From NCBI GenBank assembly GCA_005656395.1, contig SRSI01000037.1:62001-126000 (forward strand): 64,000 nt of DNA, in the 5' to 3' direction. Under the pieces are notes generated by a model. That model was not told the DNA's origin. It saw only the letters and a list, made by a program, of their open reading frames with translations, and searched no databases. This DNA is from Strongyloides papillosus (lineage: Eukaryota; Nematoda; Chromadorea; Rhabditida; Strongyloididae). Shown one piece after another: positions 1 to 15,100 of this stretch (position 1 is the stretch's first letter; each line of letters starts with the position of its first letter). The position numbers and the translations under genes were made by a program.

Positions 1-195
1 AAACAGGAACAACTTCCGGTGAAGTATCAGAAACAACACAAATTCAAACATCATGTGCTACTGAAACTGCACAAACAATTGAAACTGAAAAATATGAATC
101 AACAGTGTCATATCCAGAATATCCAGGAACTACAGAATCTGAAAGTACTATTGGAATTGAAGCCTCCAAACCAACTGTATCTGATGAAACAGAAG
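1..195 (+). repeat. Long Cys-containing module, copy 1 (partial at window edge)
   Basis: Reads TGTTSGEVSETTQ, then QTSCATETAQ, then YESTVSYPEYPGTTES and GIEASKPTVSDE. It carries the only cysteine of its region and a YPEYP tyrosine motif. The same module returns at about 1608 and 4860, and in diverged form at about 25570. Confidence 0.9.
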
Positions 196-3100
196 GAACA
201 CTAGTAACCGAATCAACAGCAACCAAAGAAACTGTCGGATCTGAATCAACTGTATCTGGTGAAACCGAAGGAACACTAGTAACCGAATCAATAGCAACCA
301 AAGAAACTGTTGGATCTGAATCAACTGTATCCGGAGAAACAGAAGGAACACTAGTAACTGAATCAATAGCAACCAAAGAAACTGTCGGATCTGAATCAAC
401 TGTATCTGGAGAAACTAAAGCTACTGGTTCTGAAGAAACAGAAACACCAGTATCTGGAAACACAGAACCTTCTGAATACACTTATTCTACAATGACAGAA
501 GAATCAGAAACACCAGTTTCATACTCAGAATACACAGAAATTACCGGACCAACAGAAACCAAAGAAACTGTCGGATCTGAATCAACTGTATCTGGAGAAA
601 CCGAAGGAACACTAGCAACCGAATCAACAGCAACCAAAGAAACTGTTGGATCTGAATCAACTGTATCTGGTGAAACAGAAGGAACACTAGTAACCGAATC
701 AATAGCAACCAAAGAAACTGTTGGATCTGAATCAACTGTATCAGGTGAAACCGAAGGAACACTAGTAACTGAATCAACAGAAACCAAAGAAACTGTTGGA
801 TCTGAATCAACTGTATCCGGAGAAACAGAAGGAACACTAGTAACCGAATCAATAGCAACCAAAGAAACTGTCGGATCTGAATCAACTGTATCTGGTGAAA
901 CAGAAGGAACACTAGTAACTGAATCAATAGCAACCAAAGAAACTGTCGGATCTGAATCAACTGTATCCGGAGAAACAGAAGGAACACTAGTAACTGAATC
1001 AATAGCAACCAAAGAAACTGTCGGATCTGAATCAACTGTATCCGGAGAAACTAAAGCTACTGGTTCTGAAGAAACGGAAACACCAGTATCTGGAAATACA
1101 GAGTCTTCTGAATTCACATATCCATTTAACAGTGATGAAACAGAAACACCAGCTACATACACCGATTATCCAGGAACATCAGAATCTGAATTTGCATCTA
1201 GTGGAGAAACTGTTTCAACTGTATCTGGTGAAACAGAAGGAACACTAGTAACCGAATCAACAGCAACCAAAGAAACTGTTGGATCTGAATCAACTGTATC
1301 CGGTGAAACCGAAGGAACACTAGCAACCGAATCAACAGCAACCAAAGAAACTGTTGGATCTGAATCATCTGTATCTGGTGAAACTGAAGGAACACTAGTA
1401 ACCGAATCAACAGCAACCAAAGAAACTGTCGGATCTGAATCAACTGTATCTGGTGAAACAGAAGGAACACTAGTAACTGAATCAACAGCAACCAAAGAAA
1501 CTGTTGGATCTGAATCAACTGTATCTGGAGAAACTAAAGCTACTGTTTCTGAAGGAACAGCAACAACTGGAAGTCAAGAAACTAGAGAAACAATTGCAAC
1601 TGGAGAAACAGGAACAACTTCCGGTGAAGTATCAGAAACAACACAAATTCAAACATCATGTGCTACTGAAACTGCACAAACAATTGAAACTGAAAAATAT
1701 GAATCAACAGTGTCATATCCAGAATATCCAGGAACTACAGAATCTGAAAGTACTATTGGAATTGAAGCCTCCAAACCAACTGTATCTGATGAAACAGAAA
1801 GAACACTAGTAACCGAATCAACAGCAACCAAAGAAACTGTTGGATCTGAATCAACTGTATCCGGAGAAACAGAAGGAACACTAGTAACTGAATCAATAGC
1901 AACCAAAGAAACTGTTGGATCTGAATCAACTGTATCTGGAGAAACTAAAGCTACTGGTTCTGAAGAAACAGAAACACCAGTATCTGGAAACACAGAACCT
2001 TCTGAATACACTTATTCTACAATGACAGAAGAATCAGAAACACCAGTTTCATACTCAGAATACACAGAAATTACCGGACCAACAGAAACCAAAGAAACTG
2101 TCGGATCTGAATCAACTGTATCTGGAGAAACCGAAGGAACACTAGCAACCGAATCAACAGCAACCAAAGAAACTGTTGGATCTGAATCAACTGTATCCGG
2201 AGAAACAGAAGGAACACTAGTAACTGAATCAATAGCAACCAAAGAAACTGTTGGATCTGAATCAACTGTATCTGGTGAAACCGAAGGAACACTAGTAACC
2301 GAATCAACAGAAACCAAAGAAACTGTCGGATCTGAATCAACTGTATCCGGAGAAACAGAAGGAACACTAGTAACTGAATCAACAGAAACCAAAGAAACTG
2401 TCGGATCTGAATCAACTGTATCTGGAGAAACTAAAGCTACCGGTTCTGAAGAAACAGAAACACCAGTATCTGGAAATACAGAGTCTTCTGAATTCACATA
2501 TCCATTTAACACTGATGAAACAGAAACACCAGCTACATACACCGATTATCCAGGAACATCAGAATCTGAATTTGCATCTAGTGGAGAAACTGTTTCAACT
2601 GTATCTGGTGAAACAGAAGGAACACTAGTAACTGAATCAATAGCAACCAAAGAAACTGTTGGATCTGAATCAACTGTATCTGGTGAAACAGAAGGAACAC
2701 TAGTAACTGAATCAATAGCAACCAAAGAAACTGTTGGATCTGAATCAACTGTATCTGGAGAAACAGAAGGAACTCTAGTAACTGAATCAAGAGCAACCAA
2801 AGAAACTGTTGGATCTGAATCAACTGTATCTGGTGAAACTGAAGGAACACTAGTAACCGAATCAACAGCAACCAAAGAAACTGTTGCAACTGAATCAACT
2901 GTATCTGGAAAAACAGAAGGAACACTAGTAACTGAATCAACAGAAACCAAAGAAACTGTCGGATCTGAATCAACTGTATCTGGTGCAACAGAAGGAACAC
3001 TAGTAACTAAATCAACAGAAACCAAAGAAACTGTTGGATCTGAATCAACTGTATCCGGAGAAACTAAAGCTACTGGTTCTGAAGAAACGGAAACACCAGT

Positions 3101-6100
3101 ATCTGGAAACACAGAGCCTTCTGAATACACTTATTCTACAATGACAGAAGAATCAGAAACACCAGTTTCATATTCAGAATACACAGAAATTTCTGGACCA
3201 ACAGAAACCAAAGAAACTGTTGGATCTGAATCAACTGTATCTGGTGAAACAGAAGGAACACTAGTAACCGAATCAATAGCAACCAAAGAAACTGTCGGAT
3301 CTGAATCAACTGTATCTGGTGAAACAGAAGGAACACTAGTAACCGAATCAACAGAAACCAAAGAAACTGTCGGATCTGAATCAACTGTATCTGGTGAAAC
3401 AGAAGGAACACTAGTAACCGAATCAACAGAAACCAAAGAAACTGTCGGATCTGAATCAACTGTATCTGGTGAAACCGAAGGAACACTAGTAACTGAATCA
3501 ATAGCAACCAAAGAAACTGTCGGATCTGAATCAACTGTATCTGGTGAAACCGAAGGAACACTAGTAACTGAATCAATAGCAACCAAAGAAACTGTCGGAT
3601 CTGAATCAACTGTATCTGGTGAAACTGAAGGAACACTAGTAACCGAATCAACAGCAACCAAAGAAACTGTTGCAACTGAATCAACTGTATCTGGTGCAAC
3701 AGAAGGAACACTAGTAACTGAATCAACAGAAACCAAAGAAACTGTCGGATCTGAATCAACTGTATCTGGTGCAACAGAAGGAACACTAGTAACTGAATCA
3801 ACAGAAACCAAAGAAACTGTTGGATCTGAATCAACTGTATCCGGAGAAACTAAAGCTACTGGTTCTGAAGAAACGGAAACACCAGTATCTGGAAACACAG
3901 AACCTTCTGAATACACTTATTCTACAATGACAGAAGAATCAGAAACACCAGTTTCATATTCAGAATACACAGAAATTTCTGGACCAACAGAAACCAAAGA
4001 AACTGTCGGATCTGAATCAACTGTATCTGGAGAAACCGAAGGAACACTAGCAACCGAATCAACAGCAACCAAAGAAACTGTTGGATCTGAATCAACTGTA
4101 TCTGGTGAAACAGAAGGAACACTAGTAACCGAATCAATAACAACCAAAGAAACTGTTGGATCTGAATCAACTGTATCTGGTGAAACCGAAGGAACACTAG
4201 TAACTGAATCAACAGAAACCAAAGAAACTGTCGTATCTGAATCAACTGTATCTGGTGAAACAGAAGGAACACTAGTAACCGAATCAACAGAAACCAAAGA
4301 AACTGTCGGATCTGAATCAACTGTATCTGGTGAAACCGAAGGAACACTAGCAACCGAATCAACAGCAACCAAAGAAACTGTTGGATCTGAATCAACTGTA
4401 TCCGGAGAAACAGAAGGAACACTAGTAACTGAATCAATAGCAACCAAAGAAACTGTCGTATCTGAATCAACTGTATCTGGTAAAACAGAAGGAACACTAG
4501 TAACCGAATCAACAGAAACCAAAGAAACTGTCGTATCTGAATCAACTGTATCTGGTGAAACTGAAGGAACACTAGTAACCGAATCAACAGAAACCAAAGA
4601 AACTGTCGGATCTGAATCAACTGTATCTGGTGAAACTGAAGGAACACTAGTAACCGAATCAACAGAAACCAAAGAAACTGTCGAATCTGAATCAACTGTA
4701 TCTGGTGAAACAGAAGGAACACTAGTAACTGAATCAACAGCAACCAAAGAAACTGTTGGATCTGAATCAACTGTATCTGGAGAAACTAAAGCTACTGTTT
4801 CTGAAGGAACAGCAACAACTGGAAGTCAAGAAACTAGAGAAACAATTGCAACTGGAGAAACAGGAACAACTTCCGGTGAAGTATCAGAAACAACACAAAT
4901 TCAAACATCATGTGCTACTGAAACTGCACAAACAATTGAAACTGAAAAATATGAATCAACAGTGTCATATCCAGAATATCCAGGAACTACAGAATCTGAA
5001 AGTACTATTGGAATTGAAGCCTCCAAACCAACTGTATCTGATGAAACAGAAGGAACACTAGTAACCGAATCAACAGCAACCAAAGAAACTGTCGGATCTG
5101 AATCAACTGTATCTGGTGAAACCGAAGGAACACTAGTAACCGAATCAATAGCAACCAAAGAAACTGTTGGATCTGAATCAACTGTATCCGGAGAAACTAA
5201 AGCTACTGGTTCTGAAGAAACAGAAACACCAGTATCTGGAAACACAGAACCTTCTGAATACACTTATTCTACAATGACAGAAGAATCAGAAACACCCGTT
5301 TCATACTCAGAATACACAGAAATTACTGGACCAACAGAAACCAAAGAAACTGTCGGATCTGAATCAACTGTATCTGGTGAAACAGAAGGAACACTAGTAA
5401 CCGAATCAACAGCAACCAAAGAAACTGTTGGATCTGAATCAACTGTATCCGGAGAAACAGAAGAAACACTAGTAACTGAATCAACAGAAACCAAAGAAAC
5501 TGTTGGATCTGAATCAACTGTATCTGGAGAAACAGAAGGAACACTAGTAACTGAATCAACAGCAACCAAAGAAACTGTCGGATCTGAATCAACTGTATCC
5601 GGAGAAACAGAAGAAACACTAGTAACTGAATCAACAGAAACCAAAGAAACTGTTGGATCTGAATCAACTGTATCTGGTGAAACAGAAGGAACACTAGTAA
5701 CCGAATCAACAGCAACCAAAGAAACTGTTGGATCTGAATCAACTGTATCTGGTGAAACAGAAGGAACACTAGTAACCGAATCAACAGAAACCAAAGAAAC
5801 TGTTGGATCTGAATCAACTGTATCCGGAGAAACTAAAGCTACTGGTTCTGAAGAAACAGAAACACCAGTATCTGGAAACACAGAACCTTCTGAATACACT
5901 TATTCTACAATGACAGAAGAATCAGAAACACCAGTTTCATACTCAGAATACACAGAAATTAGTGGACCAACAGAAACCAAAGAAACTGTCGGATCTGAAT
6001 CAACTGTATCTGGTGAAACTGAAGGAACACTAGTAACTGAATCAATAGCAACCAAAGAAACTGTCGGATCTGAATCAACTGTATCTGGTGAAACCGAAGG

Positions 6101-9100
6101 AACACTAGTAACTGAATCAATAGCAACCAAAGAAACTGTTGGATCTGAATCAACTGTATCCGGAGAAACAGAAGAAACACTAGTAACTGAATCAACAGAA
6201 ACCAAAGAAACTGTTGGATCTGAATCAACTGTATCTGGTGAAACAGAAGGAACACTAGTAACCGAATCAACAGCAACCAAAGAAACTGTTGGATCTGAAT
6301 CAACTGTATCTGGTGAAACAGAAGGAACACTAGTAACCGAATCAACAGAAACCAAAGAAACTGTTGGATCTGAATCAACTGTATCCGGAGAAACTAAAGC
6401 TACTGGTTCTGAAGAAACAGAAACACCAGTATCTGGAAACACAGAACCTTCTGAATACACTTATTCTACAATGACAGAAGAATCAGAAACACCAGTTTCA
6501 TACTCAGAATACACAGAAATTAGTGGACCAACAGAAACCAAAGAAACTGTCGGATCTGAATCAACTGTATCTGGAAAAACAGAAGGAACACTAGTAACTG
6601 AATCAACAGAAACCAAAGAAACTGTTGGATCTGAATCAACTGTATCTGGTGAAACTGAAGGAACACTAGTAACCGAATCAACAGCAACCAAAGAAACTGT
6701 CGGATCTGAATCAACTGTATCCGGAGAAACTAAAGCTACTGGTTCTGAAGAAACGGAAACACCAGTATCTGGAAATACAGAGTCTTCTGAATTCACAAAT
6801 CCATTTAACAGTGATGAAACAGAAACACCAGCTACATACACCGATTATCCAGGAACATCAGAATCTGAATTTGCATCTAGTAGAGAAACTGTTTCAACTG
6901 TATCTGGTGAAACAGAAGGAACACTAGTAACCGAATCAACAGCAACCAAAGAAACTGTTGGATCTGAATCAACTGTATCTGGTGAAACCGAAGGAACACT
7001 AGTAACCGAATCAACAGCAACCAAAGAAACTGTTGGATCTGAATCAACTGTATCCGGAGAAACAGAAGGAACATTAGTAACTGAATCAATAGCAACCAAA
7101 GAAACTGTTGGATCTGAATCAACTGTATCTGGTGAAACCGAAGGAACACTAGTAACTGAATCAACAGAAACCAAAGAAACTGTTGGATCTGAATCAACTG
7201 TATCCGGAGAAACAGAAGGAACACTAGTAACTGAATCAATAGCAACCAAAGAAACTGTTGGATCTGAATCAACTGTATCCGGAGAAACAGAAGGAACACT
7301 AGTAACTGAATCAACAGAAACCAAAGAAACTGTTGGATCTGAATCAACTGTATCCGGAGAAACAGAAGGAACACTAGTAACTGAATCAATAGCAACCAAA
7401 GAAACTGTCGGATCTGAATCAACTGTATCTGGTGAAACAGAAGGAACATTAGTAACTGAATCAATAGCAACCAAAGAAACTGTTGGATCTGAATCAACTG
7501 TATCCGGAGAAACTAAAGCTACTGGTTCTGAAGAAACTGAAACACCAGTATCTGGAAACACAGAACCTTCTGAATACACTTATTCTACAATGACAGAAGA
7601 ATCAGAAACACCAGTTTCATACTCAGAATACACAGAAATTTCTGGACCAACAGAAACCAAAGAAACTGTTGGATCTGAATCAACTGTATCCGGAGAAACA
7701 GAAGGAACACTAGTAACCGAATCAACAGCAACCAAAGAAACTGTTGGATCTGAATCAACTGTATCCGGAGAAACTAAAGCTACTGGTTCTGAAGAAACTG
7801 AAACACCAGTATCTGGAAATACAGAGTCTTCTGAATTCACAAATCCATTTAACAGTGATGAAACAGAAACACCAGCTACATACACCGATTATCCAGGAAC
7901 ATCAGAATCTGAATTTGCATCTAGTAGAGAAACTGTTTCAACTGTATCTGGTGAAACAGAAGGAACACTAGTAACCGAATCAACAGCAACCAAAGAAACT
8001 GTCGGATCTGAATCAACTGTATCTGGTGAAACCGAAGGAACACTAGTAACCGAATCAACAGCAACCAAAGAAACTGTTGGATCTGAATCAACTGTATCCG
8101 GAGAAACAGAAGGAACACTAGTAACTGAATCAATAGCAACCAAAGAAACTGTTGGATCTGAATCAACTGTATCCGGAGAAACAGAAGGAACACTAGTAAC
8201 TGAATCAACAGAAACCAAAGAAACTGTTGGATCTGAATCAACTGTATCCGGAGAAACAGAAGGAACACTAGTAACTGAATCAATAGCAACCAAAGAAAAC
8301 TGTTGGATCTGAATCAACTGTATCCGGAGAAACAGAAGGAACACTAGTAACTGAATCAACAGAAACCAAAGAAACTGTTGGATCTGAATCAACTGTATCC
8401 GGAGAAACAGAAGGAACACTAGTAACTGAATCAATAGCAACCAAAGAAACTGTTGGATCTGAATCAACTGTATCCGGAGAAACAGAAGGAACACTAGTAA
8501 CTGAATCAACAGAAACCAAAGAAAACTGTTGGATCTGAATCAACTGTATCCGGAGAAACTAAAGCTACTGGTTCTGAAGAAACTGAAACACCAGTATCTG
8601 GAAACACAGAACCTTCTGAATACACTTATTCTACAATGACAGAAGAATCAGAAACACCAGTTTCATACTCAGAATACACAGAAATTACCGGACCAACAGA
8701 AACCAAAGAAACTGTCGGATCTGAATCAACTATATCTGGTGAAACCGAAGGAACACTAGTAACCGAATCAACAGCAACCAAAGAAACTGTTGGATCTGAA
8801 TCAACTGTATCCGGAGAAACTAAAGCTACTGGTTCTGAAGAAACTGAAACACCAGTATCTGGAAATACAGAGTCTTCTGAATTCACAAATCCATTTAACA
8901 GTGATGAAACAGAAACACCAGCTACATACACCGATTATCCAGGAACATCAGAATCTGAATTTGCATCTAGTAGAGAAACTGTTTCAACTGTATCTGGTGA
9001 AACAGAAGGAACACTAGTAACCGAATCAACAGCAACCAAAGAAACTGTCGGATCTGAATCAACTGTATCTGGTGAAACCGAAGGAACACTAGTAACCGAA

Positions 9101-12100
9101 TCAACAGCAACCAAAGAAACTGTTGCATCTGAATCAACTGTATCTGGTGAAACAGAAGGAACATTAGTAACTGAATCAATAGCAACCAAAGAAACTGTTG
9201 GATCTGAATCAACTGTATCCGGAGAAAACAGAAGGAACACTAGTAACTGAATCAACAGAAACCAAAGAAACTGTTGGATCTGAATCAACTGTATCCGGAG
9301 AAACTAAAGCTACTGGTTCTGAAGAAACTGAAACACCAGTATCTGGAAACACAGAACCTTCTGAATACACTTATTCTACAATGACAGAAGAATCAGAAAC
9401 ACCAGTTTCATACTCAGAATACACAGAAATTACCGGACCAACAGAAACCAAAGAAACTGTCGGATCTGAATCAACTATATCTGGTGAAACCGAAGGAACA
9501 CTAGTAACCGAATCAACAGCAACCAAAGAAACTGTTGCATCTGAATCAACTGTATCTGGTGAAACAGAAGGAACATTAGTAACTGAATCAATAGCAACCA
9601 AAGAAACTGTTGGATCTGAATCAACTGTATCCGGAGAAACAGAAGGAACACTAGTAACCGAATCAACAGCAACCAAAGAAACTGTTGGATCTGAATCAAC
9701 TGTATCTGGTGAAACCGAAGGAACACTAGTAACTGAATCAACAGAAACCAAAGAAACTGTTGGATCTGAATCAACTGTATCTGGTGAAACAGAAGGAACA
9801 CTAGTAACCGAATCAACAGCAACCAAAGAAACTGTTGGATCTGAATCAACTGTATCCGGAGAAACTAAAGCTACTGGTTCTGAAGAAACTGAAACACCAG
9901 TATCTGGAAACACAGAACCTTCTGAATACACTTATTCTACAATGACAGAAGAATCAGAAACACCAGTTTCATACTCAGAATACACAGAAATTTCTGGACC
10001 AACAGAAACCAAAGAAACTGTTGGATCTGAATCAACTGTATCCGGAGAAACAGAAGGAACACTAGTAACTGAATCAACAGCAACCAAAGAAACTGTTGGA
10101 TCTGAATCAACTGTATCCGGAGAAACTAAAGCTACTGGTTCTGAAGAAACGGAAACACCAGTATCTGGAAATACAGAGTCTTCTGAATTCACAAATCCAT
10201 TTAACAGTGATGAAACAGAAACACCAGCTACATACACCGATTATCCAGGAACATCAGAATCTGAATTTGCATCTAGTAGAGAAACTGTTTCAACTGTATC
10301 TGGTGAAACAGAAGGAACACTAGTAACCGAATCAACAGCAACCAAAGAAACTGTCGGATCTGAATCAACTGTATCTGGTGAAACCGAAGGAACACTAGTA
10401 ACCGAATCAACAGCAACCAAAGAAACTGTTGCATCTGAATCAACTGTATCTGGTGAAACAGAAGGAACATTAGTAACTGAATCAATAGCAACCAAAGAAA
10501 CTGTTGGATCTGAATCAACTGTATCCGGAGAAACAGAAGGAACACTAGTAACTGAATCAACAGAAACCAAAGAAACTGTTGGATCTGAATCAACTGTATC
10601 CGGAGAAACTAAAGCTACTGGTTCTGAAGAAACTGAAACACCAGTATCTGGAAACACAGAACCTTCTGAATACACTTATTCTACAATGACAAAAGAATCA
10701 GAAACACCAGTTTCATACTCAGAATACACAGAAATTACCGGACCAACAGAAACCAAAGAAACTGTCGGATCTGAATCAACTATATCTGGTGAAACCGAAG
10801 GAACACTAGTAACCGAATCAACAGCAACCAAAGAAACTGTTGCATCTGAATCAACTGTATCTGGTGAAACAGAAGGAACATTAGTAACTGAATCAATAGC
10901 AACCAAAGAAACTGTTGGATCTGAATCAACTGTATCCGGAGAAACAGAAGGAACACTAGTAACCGAATCAACAGCAACCAAAGAAACTGTTGGATCTGAA
11001 TCAACTGTATCTGGTGAAACCGAAGGAACACTAGTAACTGAATCAACAGAAACCAAAGAAACTGTTGGATCTGAATCAACTGTATCTGGTGAAACAGAAG
11101 GAACACTAGTAACCGAATCAACAGCAACCAAAGAAACTGTTGGATCTGAATCAACTGTATCCGGAGAAACTAAAGCTACTGGTTCTGAAGAAACTGAAAC
11201 ACCAGTATCTGGAAACACAGAACCTTCTGAATACACTTATTCTACAATGACAGAAGAATCAGAAACACCAGTTTCATACTCAGAATACACAGAAATTTCT
11301 GGACCAACAGAAACCAAAGAAACTGTTGGATCTGAATCAACTGTATCCGGAGAAACAGAAGGAACACTAGTAACTGAATCAACAGCAACCAAAGAAACTG
11401 TTGGATCTGAATCAACTGTATCCGGAGAAACTAAAGCTACTGGTTCTGAAGAAACGGAAACACCAGTATCTGGAAATACAGAGTCTTCTGAATTCACAAA
11501 TCCATTTAACAGTGATGAAACAGAAACACCAGCTACATACACCGATTATCCAGGAACATCAGAATCTGAATTTGCATCTAGTAGAGAAACTGTTTCAACT
11601 GTATCTGGTGAAACAGAAGGAACACTAGTAACCGAATCAACAGCAACCAAAGAAACTGTTGGATCTGAATCAACTGTATCTGGTGAAACCGAAGGAACAC
11701 TAGTAACCGAATCAACAGCAACCAAAGAAACTGTTGGATCTGAATCAACTGTATCCGGAGAAACAGAAGGAACATTAGTAACTGAATCAATAGCAACCAA
11801 AGAAACTGTTGGATCTGAATCAACTGTATCTGGTGAAACCGAAGGAACACTAGTAACTGAATCAACAGAAACCAAAGAAACTGTTGGATCTGAATCAACT
11901 GTATCCGGAGAAACAGAAGGAACACTAGTAACTGAATCAATAGCAACCAAAGAAACTGTTGGATCTGAATCAACTGTATCCGGAGAAACAGAAGGAACAC
12001 TAGTAACTGAATCAATAGCAACCAAAGAAACTGTTGGATCTGAATCAACTGTATCCGGAGAAACAGAAGGAACACTAGTAACTGAATCAACAGAAACCAA

Positions 12101-15100
12101 AGAAACTGTTGGATCTGAATCAACTGTATCCGGAGAAACAGAAGGAACACTAGTAACTGAATCAATAGCAACCAAAGAAACTGTTGGATCTGAATCAACT
12201 GTATCCGGAGAAACAGAAGGAACACTAGTAACTGAATCAACAGAAACCAAAGAAACTGTTGGATCTGAATCAACTGTATCCGGAGAAACTAAAGCTACTG
12301 GTTCTGAAGAAACTGAAACACCAGTATCTGGAAACACAGAACCTTCTGAATACACTTATTCTACAATGACAGAAGAATCAGAAACACCAGTTTCATACTC
12401 AGAATACACAGAAATTACCGGACCAACAGAAACCAAAGAAACTGTCGGATCTGAATCAACTATATCTGGTGAAACCGAAGGAACACTAGTAACCGAATCA
12501 ACAGCAACCAAAGAAAACTGTTGGATCTGAATCAACTGTATCCGGAGAAACTAAAGCTACTGGTTCTGAAGAAACTGAAACACCAGTATCTGGAAATACA
12601 GAGTCTTCTGAATTCACAAATCCATTTAACAGTGATGAAACAGAAACACCAGCTACATACACCGATTATCCAGGAACATCAGAATCTGAATTTGCATCTA
12701 GTAGAGAAACTGTTTCAACTGTATCTGGTGAAACAGAAGGAACACTAGTAACCGAATCAACAGCAACCAAAGAAACTGTCGGATCTGAATCAACTGTATC
12801 TGGTGAAACCGAAGGAACACTAGTAACCGAATCAACAGCAACCAAAGAAACTGTTGCATCTGAATCAACTGTATCTGGTGAAACAGAAGGAACATTAGTA
12901 ACTGAATCAATAGCAACCAAAGAAACTGTTGGATCTGAATCAACTGTATCCGGAGAAACAGAAGGAACACTAGTAACTGAATCAACAGAAACCAAAGAAA
13001 CTGTTGGATCTGAATCAACTGTATCCGGAGAAACTAAAGCTACTGGTTCTGAAGAAACTGAAACACCAGTATCTGGAAACACAGAACCTTCTGAATACAC
13101 TTATTCTACAATGACAGAAGAATCAGAAACACCAGTTTCATACTCAGAATACACAGAAATTACCGGACCAACAGAAACCAAAGAAACTGTCGGATCTGAA
13201 TCAACTATATCTGGTGAAACCGAAGGAACACTAGTAACCGAATCAACAGCAACCAAAGAAACTGTTGCATCTGAATCAACTGTATCTGGTGAAACAGAAG
13301 GAACATTAGTAACTGAATCAATAGCAACCAAAGAAACTGTTGGATCTGAATCAACTGTATCCGGAGAAACAGAAGGAACACTAGTAACCGAATCAACAGC
13401 AACCAAAGAAACTGTTGGATCTGAATCAACTGTATCCGGAGAAACTAAAGCTACTGGTTCTGAAGAAACTGAAACACCAGTATCTGGAAACACAGAACCT
13501 TCTGAATACACTTATTCTACAATGACAGAAGAATCAGAAACACCAGTTTCATACTCAGAATACACAGAAATTACCGGACCAACAGAAACCAAAGAAACTG
13601 TCGGATCTGAATCAACTATATCTGGTGAAACCGAAGGAACACTAGTAACCGAATCAACAGCAACCAAAGAAACTGTTGCATCTGAATCAACTGTATCTGG
13701 TGAAACAGAAGGAACATTAGTAACTGAATCAATAGCAACCAAAGAAACTGTTGCATCTGAATCAACTGTATCTGGTGAAACAGAAGGAACATTAGTAACT
13801 GAATCAATAGCAACCAAAGAAACTGTTGGATCTGAATCAACTGTATCCGGAGAAACAGAAGGAACACTAGTAACTGAATCAACAGAAACCAAAGAAACTG
13901 TTGGATCTGAATCAACTGTATCCGGAGAAACTAAAGCTACTGGTTCTGAAGAAACTGAAACACCAGTATCTGGAAACACAGAACCTTCTGAATACACTTA
14001 TTCTACAATGACAGAAGAATCAGAAACACCAGTTTCATACTCAGAATACACAGAAATTACCGGACCAACAGAAACCAAAGAAACTGTCGGATCTGAATCA
14101 ACTATATCTGGTGAAACCGAAGGAACACTAGTAACCGAATCAACAGCAACCAAAGAAACTGTTGCATCTGAATCAACTGTATCTGGTGAAACAGAAGGAA
14201 CATTAGTAACTGAATCAATAGCAACCAAAGAAACTGTTGGATCTGAATCAACTGTATCCGGAGAAACAGAAGGAACACTAGTAACTGAATCAACAGAAAC
14301 CAAAGAAACTGTTGGATCTGAATCAACTGTATCCGGAGAAACTAAAGCTACTGGTTCTGAAGAAACTGAAACACCAGTATCTGGAAACACAGAACCTTCT
14401 GAATACACTTATTCTACAATGACAGAAGAATCAGAAACACCAGTTTCATACTCAGAATACACAGAAATTACCGGACCAACAGAAACCAAAGAAACTGTCG
14501 GATCTGAATCAACTATATCTGGTGAAACCGAAGGAACACTAGTAACCGAATCAACAGCAACCAAAGAAACTGTTGGATCTGAATCAACTGTATCCGGAGA
14601 AACTAAAGCTACTGGTTCTGAAGAAACTGAAACACCAGTATCTGGAAATACAGAGTCTTCTGAATTCACAAATCCATTTAACAGTGATGAAACAGAAACA
14701 CCAGCTACATACACCGATTATCCAGGAACATCAGAATCTGAATTTGCATCTAGTAGAGAAACTGTTTCAACTGTATCTGGTGAAACAGAAGGAACACTAG
14801 TAACCGAATCAACAGCAACCAAAGAAACTGTTGGATCTGAATCAACTGTATCTGGTGAAACCGAAGGAACACTAGTAACCGAATCAACAGCAACCAAAGA
14901 AACTGTTGGATCTGAATCAACTGTATCCGGAGAAACAGAAGGAACATTAGTAACTGAATCAATAGCAACCAAAGAAACTGTTGGATCTGAATCAACTGTA
15001 TCTGGTGAAACCGAAGGAACACTAGTAACTGAATCAACAGAAACCAAAGAAACTGTTGGATCTGAATCAACTGTATCCGGAGAAACAGAAGGAACACTAG

